This document shows, piece after piece, positions 19,252-31,283 of a DNA stretch of 64,000 bases (its first letter is position 1; every line of letters starts with the position of its first letter). Made by a program: the position numbers and the translations under genes. The stretch spans positions 372,001-436,000 of the forward strand of contig NZ_QOHI01000003.1 in NCBI RefSeq assembly GCF_003319095.1, read 5' to 3'. This stretch comes from Blastococcus sp. TBT05-19 (GTDB taxonomy: Bacteria > Actinomycetota > Actinomycetes > Mycobacteriales > Geodermatophilaceae). The notes beneath the pieces are model-generated. The model was not told the DNA's origin, searched no databases, and was given only the letters and a program-made list of their open reading frames with translations.

Positions 19252-20427
19252 ATGTGGCAGCTGAGCAACGGCATCCGCTACTACCCCTGGGGTAGCCGGA
19301 CCGTCATCCCCGACCTCCTCGGCGAGCCCGTGCCGGCCGACCGGCCGCACGCCGAGCTGTGGGTCGGGGCGCACCCCGACGAGCCGAGCGTGCTGTCCGA
19401 CGGCCGTCCGCTGGACAAGGCGATCGCGGCCGAGCCCGAGGCCCTGCTCGGGGCGACCGTCGTCGAGCGGTTCGGCGCCCGGCTGCCGTTCCTGCTGAAG
19501 GTGCTCGCCGCGGACAGGCCGCTGTCCCTGCAGGCGCACCCGACCACCGAGCAGGCCGAGATCGGGTACGCCGCCGAGGAGGCCGCCGGGATCGCGCACG
19601 ACGACCCGACGCGGACGTTCAAGGACCCCTTCCACAAGCCCGAGCTGCTGCTGGCGCTGACCACCTTCGAGGCGCTGTGCGGGTTCCGGCCCGTCGAGGA
19701 GTCGCTGCACTGCCTGGCCAAGCTGCAGGTCCCCGAGCTCAAGCCGACCATCGCCGCGCTCGCCCGCGGCGGGTTGCGGGCGGCCGTGCCGCAGCTGCTT
19801 GCGCTCCCGCAGGACCGGCGGTCGGAGCTCGTGTCGGCGGTGGCCACCGCGGCGGCCCGCTTCGTCGCGGCGCACGACCCGGAGTTCATCAACACCTACC
19901 GGTGGGCGGCCACCCTGGCCGAGACCTACCCGGGCGACCCCGGCGTCGTCATCTCGCTGATGTGCAACCACCTGAAGCTCTCGCCCGGTGAGGCGGTCTT
20001 CCTCCCGGCGGGCAACCTGCACGCCTACCTCTCGGGTGCCGGCGTCGAGGTCATGGCCAGCTCCGACAACGTGCTGCGCGGCGGGTTGACGGCGAAGCAC
20101 GTCGACCTGGCCGCGCTGATCGAGGTGCTGGACTTCAGCGACGGCCGGGTCCCGGTGATCCACCCGGTGCTCGGCCCCGGCGGGCTGCGCTACCCGGTGC
20201 CGGTCGCGGACTTCGACCTCACCCGGGTCTCCCTCGACGAGCAGTCGGGAACCCTCACCACCCGCGGCCCGCAGCTGCTCCTCTGCACGGACGGCACCGC
20301 CGAGCTGGCCACCGCGGACGGCTCGCTCACCCTCGGGAAGGGGCGGTCGGCCTTCGTCCCCGCCGGCGCCCCGGTCAGTGCCCGCGGCCCGGCAGTCCTC
20401 TACCGGGCGACGACGAACGTCGGCTGA
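19252..20427 (+). CDS. manA: Mannose-6-phosphate isomerase, class I
   Basis: Interconverts fructose-6-phosphate and mannose-6-phosphate. 391 residues. Zinc ligands are expected in LSLQAHPTTEQAE, FHKPELLLAL and GNLHAYLSG, and all three motifs are present. The N-terminus LSNGIRYYPWGSRTVIP is typical of the actinobacterial enzyme. With manB it completes supply of mannose-1-phosphate. Its end faces the minus-strand GT-C gene, with 28 bp between them. Confidence 0.95.
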   Translation: MWQLSNGIRYYPWGSRTVIPDLLGEPVPADRPHAELWVGAHPDEPSVLSDGRPLDKAIAAEPEALLGATVVERFGARLPFLLKVLAADRPLSLQAHPTTEQAEIGYAAEEAAGIAHDDPTRTFKDPFHKPELLLALTTFEALCGFRPVEESLHCLAKLQVPELKPTIAALARGGLRAAVPQLLALPQDRRSELVSAVATAAARFVAAHDPEFINTYRWAATLAETYPGDPGVVISLMCNHLKLSPGEAVFLPAGNLHAYLSGAGVEVMASSDNVLRGGLTAKHVDLAALIEVLDFSDGRVPVIHPVLGPGGLRYPVPVADFDLTRVSLDEQSGTLTTRGPQLLLCTDGTAELATADGSLTLGKGRSAFVPAGAPVSARGPAVLYRATTNVG

Positions 20428-20455
20428 CCGGCCGCGGTCCGCCTCCCGGCCCGGG

Positions 20456-22033
20456 TCAGGGGATCCGTTCCAGCCAGACCGTCGCCGGGCCGTAGCCAGG
20501 CGCGTACGTCTCCCACGACGGGAGGCCCTCGGGCACCTCGACGACCCCCGGCTGCCACACGAGGCGGTAGTCGAGCTCGCGCGGCTGGTCCTCGAAGTCC
20601 AGCCGGTAGAAGTTCGCCCGGAGGATGAAGCGGGTCACGGGGGAGGCCTGGTCGATCCGCTCCTGGATGAGGGGAACGGCGAGCCCCGGGTCGGAGAAGA
20701 CGTCCACGACCGAGCAGTCGCAGGCGTAGGCGACCGTTCCGATCTCCGGGGTCGACGCCACCGTGCCGTCCCCGACCAGTTCGCCGACCTCCTCGCCGAG
20801 CTCGAGGTAGGACGGCGGGAGCGCCCAGTTGCCGAAGATGACGGGGTGGGTCCACGGGAACCCACGCCCGGCGACGGTGACGACGGCCAGGCCGGCGACC
20901 AGCGCCGCGACGAGGACCGGAGCGGCGTGCGCCGGCACGCCGCCGGGCCGGTCGCTGCGCACCCGGCGGAGCAGCAGGGCCAGCCCGAGCAGGGCGGTCA
21001 GGCCCAGGGCGACGGTCGAGGGCACGTAGTACCAGTGGTACGGCGGCACGTGGAGCAGGCAGTAGGCGCCGAAGTGGGCGAGCCCGCCGACCCCCAGCCC
21101 GGCCACCGGCCACACGTGCGCGGGCAGGCGGCGGCGCAGCCCGACGACGAGCAGCACCGCGGTGACCAGGACGCCGATCAGGGCCGGTACGACGGCCATC
21201 GAGACGGCGGGCCCCTGGTCGCCGGACCAGAACTCCAGCCAGCCGTTGGCGAAGGTGATGTCCCCGAAGGAACGCTGCAGCGTCTTGATCACGAAGCTGG
21301 TGGGGATCGCCGATCCCAGGAACCACCAGCTGAACGCGAACCAGGGGAACGCCACCGCGAGGCCCACCAGCGGGGACACCCACAGCCGACGGCGCAGGGC
21401 CGGGGTGAGCAGGAAGACCGCCGCGACGACGACGCCGATGTCCAGCCGGGTCAGGACGAGCAGCCCCGCGAACACGCCGAAGGCGACGCGGCGACCGCGC
21501 ACGGCCTCGTCGAGGAGCCCGGTCATCAGCGCGGCGGTGAGCAGGACCTCCATCCCGATGGAGGAGTTGACGAACGGGTTGGCGAACACCAGCGCCAGCA
21601 CCGCCAGGGACCAGGCGGGGGAGATGCCGAGGCCCCGGGCGGCCCGCGCCGCCCACAGCGACATCGCGGCGGAGAGGACGACGGTGAGCAGGCCCAGGCC
21701 CACCACCGGCCGCAGTTCGCCGGTCACCACCCGGACCAGCGCGGTGGCCAGGGCCAGCAGCACGACGTTGAGCGGTGAGGTCGCCGTGTTCGTCGTCTCG
21801 GTCGGGATCAGACCCCAGTGCAGGTCCGCGGCCAGGTTCTGGACGTAGCCGAGCGTGATGTAGACGTCGTCGATGAGCCCCTCGTGGGAGACGTAGGCGA
21901 CCAGTGCCCCGACCAGCGCTCCCGGCGTGGCCCAGCCGAGGCCGTCCAGCCACCGGCGACGTGGCCCAGGGGCGACGGTGGTGGCGGGCGGGTCGAGCGC
22001 TGCGACGGTGGCCACGGGGCGCGGGCTCCTCAC
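20456..22033 (-). CDS. Polytopic GT-C type glycosyltransferase
   Basis: 525 residues with about ten hydrophobic segments. The first loop reads LIDDVYITLGYVQNLA and then TATSPLNVVLLALATAL. This DD-x-Y-I-T-x-x-Y-x-x-N and TSPL pattern is that of GT-C enzymes using polyprenyl-phosphate sugars. The C-terminal ~130 residues are outside-facing and include a CDCS disulfide candidate. It is divergent from a GlfT2-like gene. In mycobacteria AftB (an arabinofuranosyltransferase with a similar loop) is near glfT2, so an AftB-like role is possible but unproven. Confidence 0.7.
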   Translation of the reverse strand: MRSPRPVATVAALDPPATTVAPGPRRRWLDGLGWATPGALVGALVAYVSHEGLIDDVYITLGYVQNLAADLHWGLIPTETTNTATSPLNVVLLALATALVRVVTGELRPVVGLGLLTVVLSAAMSLWAARAARGLGISPAWSLAVLALVFANPFVNSSIGMEVLLTAALMTGLLDEAVRGRRVAFGVFAGLLVLTRLDIGVVVAAVFLLTPALRRRLWVSPLVGLAVAFPWFAFSWWFLGSAIPTSFVIKTLQRSFGDITFANGWLEFWSGDQGPAVSMAVVPALIGVLVTAVLLVVGLRRRLPAHVWPVAGLGVGGLAHFGAYCLLHVPPYHWYYVPSTVALGLTALLGLALLLRRVRSDRPGGVPAHAAPVLVAALVAGLAVVTVAGRGFPWTHPVIFGNWALPPSYLELGEEVGELVGDGTVASTPEIGTVAYACDCSVVDVFSDPGLAVPLIQERIDQASPVTRFILRANFYRLDFEDQPRELDYRLVWQPGVVEVPEGLPSWETYAPGYGPATVWLERIP

Positions 22034-22289
22034 GTCAGGTCCTGCAGGGTGGTGGGACGGACGCGGTCGGGCCGCGCTCCGGCCCTACGGTCCCCCGGCG
22101 GGTGCGGCGGTACCTGGTCGAGCGTCCCCCCACCGCGGGCCGAGAGGCGAGCCGGTGACGCACGCGGGCCGGGTCGTCACGTGCCGTGGTCGTCACCGCG
22201 GGTCGCCGTCGACCGTCCCCGCTGAGAGCGCGGACCGTCCGGGATCGGCATACGTTGGCGCGGATGTACGCGCTCACCGGAGGTCATCC

Positions 22290-24167
22290 TTGGCGATAAC
22301 CACGCAGCCGCAGGTCACTGCCGCTCCCGCCCCCACCGTCCGGCCCGAGCCGGGCGCGAGCCGGCTGCTCGCCCAGCGCACGCTCTTCGCCGGTCCCACC
22401 GCCGACGTCCCCGCGGAGATGTACAGCTCCCCGACCCGCGGCGTCGCGGTCTGCGAGCGCGACAAGGTCGTCCTCGACGGCCACGCCATCGTGTCGACGA
22501 ACACCTACTTCGGCCGCTTCCCGGCCTCATACTGGCAGCGCTGGACCTCCGCGCGTTCGGTGGAGCTGGAGGCGGTGCTCAGCGGCACGGGCCTGCTCCG
22601 CGTCATGGCTTCCGACAGCTTCGGCACCCCCCGCACCCTGACCACGCACGAGGTGGTCGACGGGCACGAGGAGCAGGTGACGCTCACGCTGCCGCTCGAC
22701 CGCTTCGTCGACGGCGGCGCGATGTGGGTCGAGCTCGAGACGAGCACGGCCGGCATGACCGCCGAGAGCATCCGCTGGTCGGTGGCGGCCCTCAAGCCGC
22801 GCCGGGCCACCGCCGTCGTCATCTGCACCTACAACCGGGCCGACGACTGCCTGGCCACGCTGCAGACCCTCGCGGCCGACCGCGCCGTCGCCGATGAGCT
22901 GGCCGCCGTCTACGTCGTCGACCAGGGCACCGACACCGTCGAGAGCCGGCCCGGTTTCGCGGACGTCCAGGCCGCGCTCGGTCCCGTGCTGCGGTACGTG
23001 CGCCAGCCGAACCTCGGCGGTGCCGGCGGCTTCACGCGGGGCATCTACGAGGCCGTCCGCAACGAGACCGTCGAGCGGGTCAACCTGCTGCTCATGGATG
23101 ACGACATCCGGCTCGAGCCGGACACCGTCGTCCGCCTGCGGGCGCTGGCCGACCGGGCCGACGAGCCGATCCTCGTCGGTGGGCAGATGCTCAACCTGCT
23201 CCACCCCGACCGCCTGCACGTCGGCGCGGAAGCGGCGAACCTCGCCATCCTGCGGGCCGGCCAGCCGGTGCCCGACGCCCTGACCAACGCCGACGTCACC
23301 GAGCAGCAGCAGGACCTGCGCATCGACGGTGACTACAACGCGTGGTGGACCTGCATGATCCCGTCCGAGGTCGTCTCCCGGATCGGATACCCGCTGCCGG
23401 TCTTCTTCCAGTGGGACGACATCGAGTACGGCCTGCGTGCCCGGGCCGCCGGTTTCCCGACCGTGACGTTGCCGGGCGCCGGTGTGTGGCACGCGGACTT
23501 CTCCTGGAAGAACTGGGACGACTGGTCGCGCTACTTCAGCTACCGGAACTCGCTGATCACCAGCGCGCTGCACAGCGACTTCGATCGCCGGCGCATCACC
23601 GACCACCTGGCCCGGCAGCTCATCGACGCCCTGGTGTCCATGCGCTACGGCCTGGCCGCCCTGCTCATCCGCGCGGTCGAGGACTTCCTGCGCGGGCCGG
23701 AGTCGCTGGCCGACGGAGGGACGGAGACGGCCGCGGCCGTGCGCAAGCTCTGGGCCGAGCACCCCGAGACGGCGAACCACCCCGCGTCGGCGGTGCCCGG
23801 CGTGCGCTCGGTGGACATGAAGCGGACGGCGCCCGGTGGCAACCCGTCCATGCCGCGCGCGGTGCTGGCCAAGCGCATCGTCACCCAGCTGCGGCGGCGG
23901 ACGCGCGGGACGGCCGCCGTCAGCGCGGCCGACGCGCACTGGTGGCACGTCTCGCTGTTCGAGACCGCGGTGGTCACCGACCCGTCGCAGGAAGGCGTCC
24001 GGCTGCGCCGGTTCGACCGCGACACCATGGTGCGCCTGGCCCGCGAGGGCGGCACGGTGCTGTGGCGGCTCGTGCGGGAGGGCGGAGGCGCCCGGGACCG
24101 CTGGCGGGCCGCGCTGCCGGAGCTGTCGGACCGGCAGACCTGGAGCCGGCTCTTCGAATCGAGGTAG
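22290..24167 (+). CDS. glfT2: GlfT2-like galactofuranosyltransferase
   Basis: Probably polymerises galactofuranose from UDP-Galf on a lipid-linked acceptor. 625 residues, close to mycobacterial GlfT2. An N-terminal beta-sandwich (about residues 1-160) precedes a GT-A domain: TAVVICTYNRADDCLATLQT, LLLMDDDIRLEPDT (metal-binding DDD), NAWWTCMIPSEVVSRIGYPL, FFQWDDIEYGLRARAAGFPT and GVWHADFSWKNWDDWSRYFS, then a helical C-terminal domain. I chose TTG 22290 because GGAGGT lies 5 bp upstream; no ATG fits. The 256 bp between this gene and the divergent GT-C gene must hold both promoters, but none is clear. Confidence 0.85.
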   Translation: MAITTQPQVTAAPAPTVRPEPGASRLLAQRTLFAGPTADVPAEMYSSPTRGVAVCERDKVVLDGHAIVSTNTYFGRFPASYWQRWTSARSVELEAVLSGTGLLRVMASDSFGTPRTLTTHEVVDGHEEQVTLTLPLDRFVDGGAMWVELETSTAGMTAESIRWSVAALKPRRATAVVICTYNRADDCLATLQTLAADRAVADELAAVYVVDQGTDTVESRPGFADVQAALGPVLRYVRQPNLGGAGGFTRGIYEAVRNETVERVNLLLMDDDIRLEPDTVVRLRALADRADEPILVGGQMLNLLHPDRLHVGAEAANLAILRAGQPVPDALTNADVTEQQQDLRIDGDYNAWWTCMIPSEVVSRIGYPLPVFFQWDDIEYGLRARAAGFPTVTLPGAGVWHADFSWKNWDDWSRYFSYRNSLITSALHSDFDRRRITDHLARQLIDALVSMRYGLAALLIRAVEDFLRGPESLADGGTETAAAVRKLWAEHPETANHPASAVPGVRSVDMKRTAPGGNPSMPRAVLAKRIVTQLRRRTRGTAAVSAADAHWWHVSLFETAVVTDPSQEGVRLRRFDRDTMVRLAREGGTVLWRLVREGGGARDRWRAALPELSDRQTWSRLFESR

Positions 24168-24294
24168 AGCGGGCGGTGGCGCCCGGCGCGGAGCACCGAC
24201 CCCGGTCGGACCGTCCGACGGCGTTGCGCCGCACCTCGGCCGCGGCACCGGCCTAGCGTCGGGGCACGAGCAGTTCCGGCCGGTGGGGGAGCCC

Positions 24295-25182
24295 GTGCAC
24301 GACCGAACCAGCTTCCGGTCACGCCGCCTCGCCGTCGTGACCCTGGTGCTCGGCCTCGCGGCCGCGTCGGCCGGTTGCGGCGAGATCGACCTGTCGGAGA
24401 GCGGTGCGCCGGCCCCGCTCTCGTCCGACAGCGGGCCACCGCCCGCCGGCTCCGCGCTGGCCGCCCTGGAGCAGGTCGAGGTGAAGGGGCGCGCGCCGCG
24501 CACCGGCTACGAGCGGGAGAACTTCGGCGACGGCTGGGTGGACACCGACCGCAACGGCTGCGACACCCGCAACGACGTCCTGGCGCGCGATCTGACGGCC
24601 GAGACCTTCCGGCCGGGTGCCCGGGACTGCGTGGTGCAGTCCGGCACGCTGGCCGATCCGTACTCGGGGTCGGTCATCGAGTTCGTGCGCGGGGAGGGCA
24701 CCAGCGAGGCCGTGCAGATCGACCACGTGGTGGCGCTGTCGGACGCGTGGCAGAAAGGGGCGCAGGGCTGGGACACCGACCGGCGCGTGGCGTTCGCCAA
24801 CGATCCGCTGAACCTGCTCGCCGTCGACGGGCCGCTGAACATGCAGAAGGGCGACGGCGACGCCGCCACCTGGCTGCCGCCGACGACGTCGTTCCGGTGC
24901 GCCTACGTCGCGCGTCAGATCGCGGTCAAGGTGACCTACGGACTGTGGGTGACCCAGGCGGAGCGGCAGGCGATGGCCGACGTCCTGGCGGAGTGCCCGG
25001 CGGAGCCGCTGCCGGACGGCGGCACCGGCCCGGCGGTCCTCCCGCCGTCCGGACCCGCGGCGGTGACCTACGCCGACTGCGCGGCCGTGCGGGCTGCCGG
25101 CGCCGCCCCGATCCGCCGCGGTGAGCCCGGCTTCTCGGACGCGTTCGACGGCGACGGCGACGGTGTGGGATGCGAGTCGTGA
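24295..25182 (+). CDS. Lipoprotein with HNH-type nuclease and excalibur domain
   Basis: 295 residues. A signal peptide ending ASAGC suggests lipid anchoring on the cell surface. The central domain (about residues 65-225) carries GWVDTDRNGCDTRNDVLARD, IDHVVALSDAWQKGAQGW and NDPLNLLAVDGPLNMQKGDG, then ATWLPPTTSFRC: the HNH motif of the GmrSD-C/DUF1524 group. The end DAFDGDGDGVGCES is an excalibur calcium-binding motif. GTG 24295 follows a G-rich ribosome site. It is probably a secreted DNase for nutrient DNA or defence. The next gene is a close paralogue, and the two domains share long identical DNA stretches. Confidence 0.85.
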   Translation: MHDRTSFRSRRLAVVTLVLGLAAASAGCGEIDLSESGAPAPLSSDSGPPPAGSALAALEQVEVKGRAPRTGYERENFGDGWVDTDRNGCDTRNDVLARDLTAETFRPGARDCVVQSGTLADPYSGSVIEFVRGEGTSEAVQIDHVVALSDAWQKGAQGWDTDRRVAFANDPLNLLAVDGPLNMQKGDGDAATWLPPTTSFRCAYVARQIAVKVTYGLWVTQAERQAMADVLAECPAEPLPDGGTGPAVLPPSGPAAVTYADCAAVRAAGAAPIRRGEPGFSDAFDGDGDGVGCES

Positions 25183-25296
25183 GGCGCACGCGGTCCTGAC
25201 CTCGGCAGTTCCCTCGCGGGTTGCGTGTCGCGGCGTACCGGGGCGGTGGCCGCGCCTACGTTCCGGAGCGCTGTCGTCTCGCCCGGGGGAGTAACC

Positions 25297-26654
<1,358 letters not shown>

Positions 26655-26658
<4 letters not shown>

Positions 26659-26966
26659 CCGGTCACGACGTCGAGTCCTCCGACCCACCGCCCTTCTCGA
26701 GACGGTGGTGGACGGACACGAACCCCTACTGGGGGGAGTGGCGCTCCGGACCCTGGGGACGGGCCTACCTCGCCCTGGTCGTCGTCCTGCTGCCCCTCGG
26801 CGCGTACTTCTCGGGCGGCACGTGGCAGGGGTGGATCACCGCGATCGCGCTCCTGGCGTTCGTCCTCGTCGCCAGCCTGACCGCCCGACCGGGCCGGCGC
26901 AGCGACATGGCGCGCCTGCGCCGTCACCAGCACGGGTACCGGGGCGACCACGAGCGCGACGGCTGA
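26655..26966 (+). CDS. Small membrane protein with two transmembrane segments
   Basis: 103 residues, unknown function. RRWWTDTNPYWGEWRSGPWG precedes YLALVVVLLPLGAYFSGGTW and WITAIALLAFVLVASLTARP; the tail is basic. The start ATG overlaps the stop of the HNH gene (ATGA), so translation is coupled and it may act with the nuclease. The following 135 bp upstream of ahcY show no riboswitch that I can recognise. Confidence 0.7.
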
Positions 26967-27101
26967 GTGCGGGCCGTCCCCGGGGCCGCGCGGCTAAGCT
27001 GGACGCCGGCACGAGCCCCGCCGAAGCCTCGGCATGCTCGCTCTCTCAGACGACCCCGTAGCGTCCGCCGGTTCCTGGCCGGGCGCGGACACTGGAGCGA
27101 C

Positions 27102-28586
<1,485 letters not shown>

Positions 28587-28590
28587 AAAA

Positions 28591-28655
28591 GGACCCGGCC
28601 GCTCCCCGCGACACGCTTCGCGCGCCGCGGGTCCCTGCGGCCGGGCCGTTCCATC
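28591..28655. repeat. Dispersed palindromic repeat, copy B (terminator-like)
   Basis: Begins AAGGACCC and ends GGGCCGTTCCATCC, the same flanks as copy A, but the stem differs: CCCGGCCGC pairs with GCGGCCGGG. It starts right after the ahcY stop, preceded by five A residues. The conserved ends with a changed but still paired stem indicate selection on the hairpin. Confidence 0.6.
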
Positions 28656-28664
28656 CCCTCACCA

Positions 28665-28696
28665 CGGCGGGCCTTCCGGAACAGGAAGGCCCGCCG
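28665..28696. terminator. Second hairpin between ahcY and mtrA
   Basis: CGGCGGGCCTTCC pairs perfectly with GGAAGGCCCGCCG across a 6-base loop. It lies 10 bp after copy B of the repeat, giving tandem terminators between ahcY and mtrA. mtrA therefore probably has its own promoter close to its start. Confidence 0.65.
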
Positions 28697-28750
28697 GACG
28701 GGGGGTCTCACCCGGGCGGGTGGGACGACTTCTTGCCCGATCAGCGCAGA

Positions 28751-29467
<717 letters not shown>

Positions 29468-29561
29468 GCGGAGCGGTCCGCGGCAGCGAACCATCCGGCC
29501 CCGTGAGCGCTCCCGGGCGTGGGCTCGCCGCTTCGCGCCCCGGTTCACCGACAATGGGGCA

Positions 29562-31283
29562 GTGACCGCCACCCGCTCTCCCGAGACGGGCACCGGCGCG
29601 GAGCCCACCGGGGGACCGGCCCCTGCCCGCTCGCGCCGCGAGGAGCTGCTCCGGCGACGACGGGAGCTGCGCCGGCGCGCGGTCCGCGCGCGGCGGAAGC
29701 TGCGCCGCGACAGCCGCCGGCTGGCCGCCCGCGCGCTGCACGCCTGGCGGTCCTCCCTGCAGGTGCGGATCGGCGCCATCACCACGGTGGTCGCCGGCAC
29801 GGTCGTCGTGATCGTCAGCCTGGTGCTGTTCAGCCAGATCCGGGACCAGCTGCTAGACGTCAAGCGGCAGGCCGCCATCGACCAGGTGCAGGCCGGGGTG
29901 GTCTACGCGCAGAGCGAGGTCACCGGCATCGCGACCGGCGATGCCGCCAGCGTCCGGGCCACCCTGACCCGCACGGTGAACAACCTGCTCGAGCGCGGGG
30001 GCGCCGCCGGTGACTTCGACGTCGTCATGGTCTACCGGCCGGGCAACCCCGACCGCACCACCACGACCCGGCGTCCCCTCTACGAGTCGCTGCCCCAGGA
30101 GCTGCGGGCCGCCGTCGACGGCGGCAGCCAGGCCTCCAAGTACGACGTGATCCCGGACGCCGCGGGCACCGAGCGGCCGACCCTGCTGGTGGGCGCTCCG
30201 GTGGTGCGCGACGACCAGGCGCCCGACCGGATCGAGCTGTACTACTCCTTCCCCCTGCAGCAGGAGCAGGAGAGCCTCTCGCTCATCCGCAGCACCGTGG
30301 TGATCAGCGGCCTGGCGCTCACGCTCCTGGTCGTGGGGATCGCCGTGCTTGTCACCCGGCTGGTCGTGGACCCGGTGCGGCGGGCGGCCGGGACGGCGCA
30401 GCGCCTCGCCGAGGGGCAGCTCGAGGAACGCATGGCCGTGCGGGGCGAGGACGACCTGGCCCGGCTGGCCACCAGCTTCAACGCGATGGCCGACAGCCTG
30501 CAGCGGCAGATCACCCAGCTCGAGGGGCTGTCCCAGCTCCAGCAGCGGTTCACCTCCGACGTCTCCCACGAGCTGCGCACGCCGCTGACCACCGTGCAGA
30601 TGGCGGCGGAGGTGCTGCACGAGTCCCGCGAGGACTTCGCCCCGCACGTGGCCCGGTCGGCGGAGCTGCTGCACACCGAGCTCGACCGGTTCGAGGCCCT
30701 GCTCACCGACCTGCTGGAGATCAGCCGCTACGACGCCGGGGCCGCGGTGCTGGACGCCGCCCCCACCGACCTGGGCGTGATCGTGGGCCGGGTCGTGGAC
30801 GGCATGGGCGCCCTGGCGCGGCGGCACGACTGCGAGCTGCAGGTCTCCGTGCCCGCGGAGAGCGTGCTCGCCGAGACCGACGCGCGCCGCGTGGAGCGGA
30901 TCCTGCGCAACCTGGTGGGCAACGCGATCGAGCACGGCGCGGGGCACCCGGTGGAGATCACGCTCGCCTCGAACCGCTCGGCCGCCGCGGTGACGGTCCG
31001 CGACCACGGCGTGGGGCTCAGCGCAGGGGAGGCGCAGCACGTGTTCGACCGGTTCTGGCGGGCCGACCCCTCGCGGGTGCGCACCGTCGGTGGCAGCGGG
31101 CTGGGCCTCTCGATCAGCCTGGAGGACGCCCGCCTGCACGGTGGCTGGCTGCAGGTCTGGGGCCAGCCCGGCGCGGGCGCCCAGTTCCGGCTCACCCTGC
31201 CGCTGGTGGCGGGCACCGACCTGACGAGCTCGCCCCTGCCGCTGCGCCCGGTGCGGCTGCGACGGCCGGGGGTGCCGCGGTGA
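29562..31283 (+). CDS. mtrB: Sensor histidine kinase MtrB
   Basis: Membrane sensor for MtrA. 573 residues. A basic N-terminal tail precedes TM1 (ITTVVAGTVVVIVSLVLFSQ), an outside sensor domain of about 130 residues, TM2 (TVVISGLALTLLVVGIAVLV), a HAMP linker, and the kinase core: phospho-accepting His near residue 335 in DVSHELRTPLTTVQMA, N-box LRNLVGNAIEHG, and GGSGLGLSISLEDARLHGG. GTG 29562 is the start. The end overlaps the lpqB start (GTGA), consistent with the known functional link. Confidence 0.95.
   Translation: MTATRSPETGTGAEPTGGPAPARSRREELLRRRRELRRRAVRARRKLRRDSRRLAARALHAWRSSLQVRIGAITTVVAGTVVVIVSLVLFSQIRDQLLDVKRQAAIDQVQAGVVYAQSEVTGIATGDAASVRATLTRTVNNLLERGGAAGDFDVVMVYRPGNPDRTTTTRRPLYESLPQELRAAVDGGSQASKYDVIPDAAGTERPTLLVGAPVVRDDQAPDRIELYYSFPLQQEQESLSLIRSTVVISGLALTLLVVGIAVLVTRLVVDPVRRAAGTAQRLAEGQLEERMAVRGEDDLARLATSFNAMADSLQRQITQLEGLSQLQQRFTSDVSHELRTPLTTVQMAAEVLHESREDFAPHVARSAELLHTELDRFEALLTDLLEISRYDAGAAVLDAAPTDLGVIVGRVVDGMGALARRHDCELQVSVPAESVLAETDARRVERILRNLVGNAIEHGAGHPVEITLASNRSAAAVTVRDHGVGLSAGEAQHVFDRFWRADPSRVRTVGGSGLGLSISLEDARLHGGWLQVWGQPGAGAQFRLTLPLVAGTDLTSSPLPLRPVRLRRPGVPR

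Noticed and set aside
22034-22289. N-terminal extension of the GlfT2-like protein
   Set aside because: The frame is open but Pro/Arg/Gly-rich and lacks a ribosome site. TTG 22290 has GGAGGT at 5 bp.
26967-27101. SAH or SAM riboswitch before ahcY
   Set aside because: I could not fit the conserved core of a known SAH element to this 135-bp leader.
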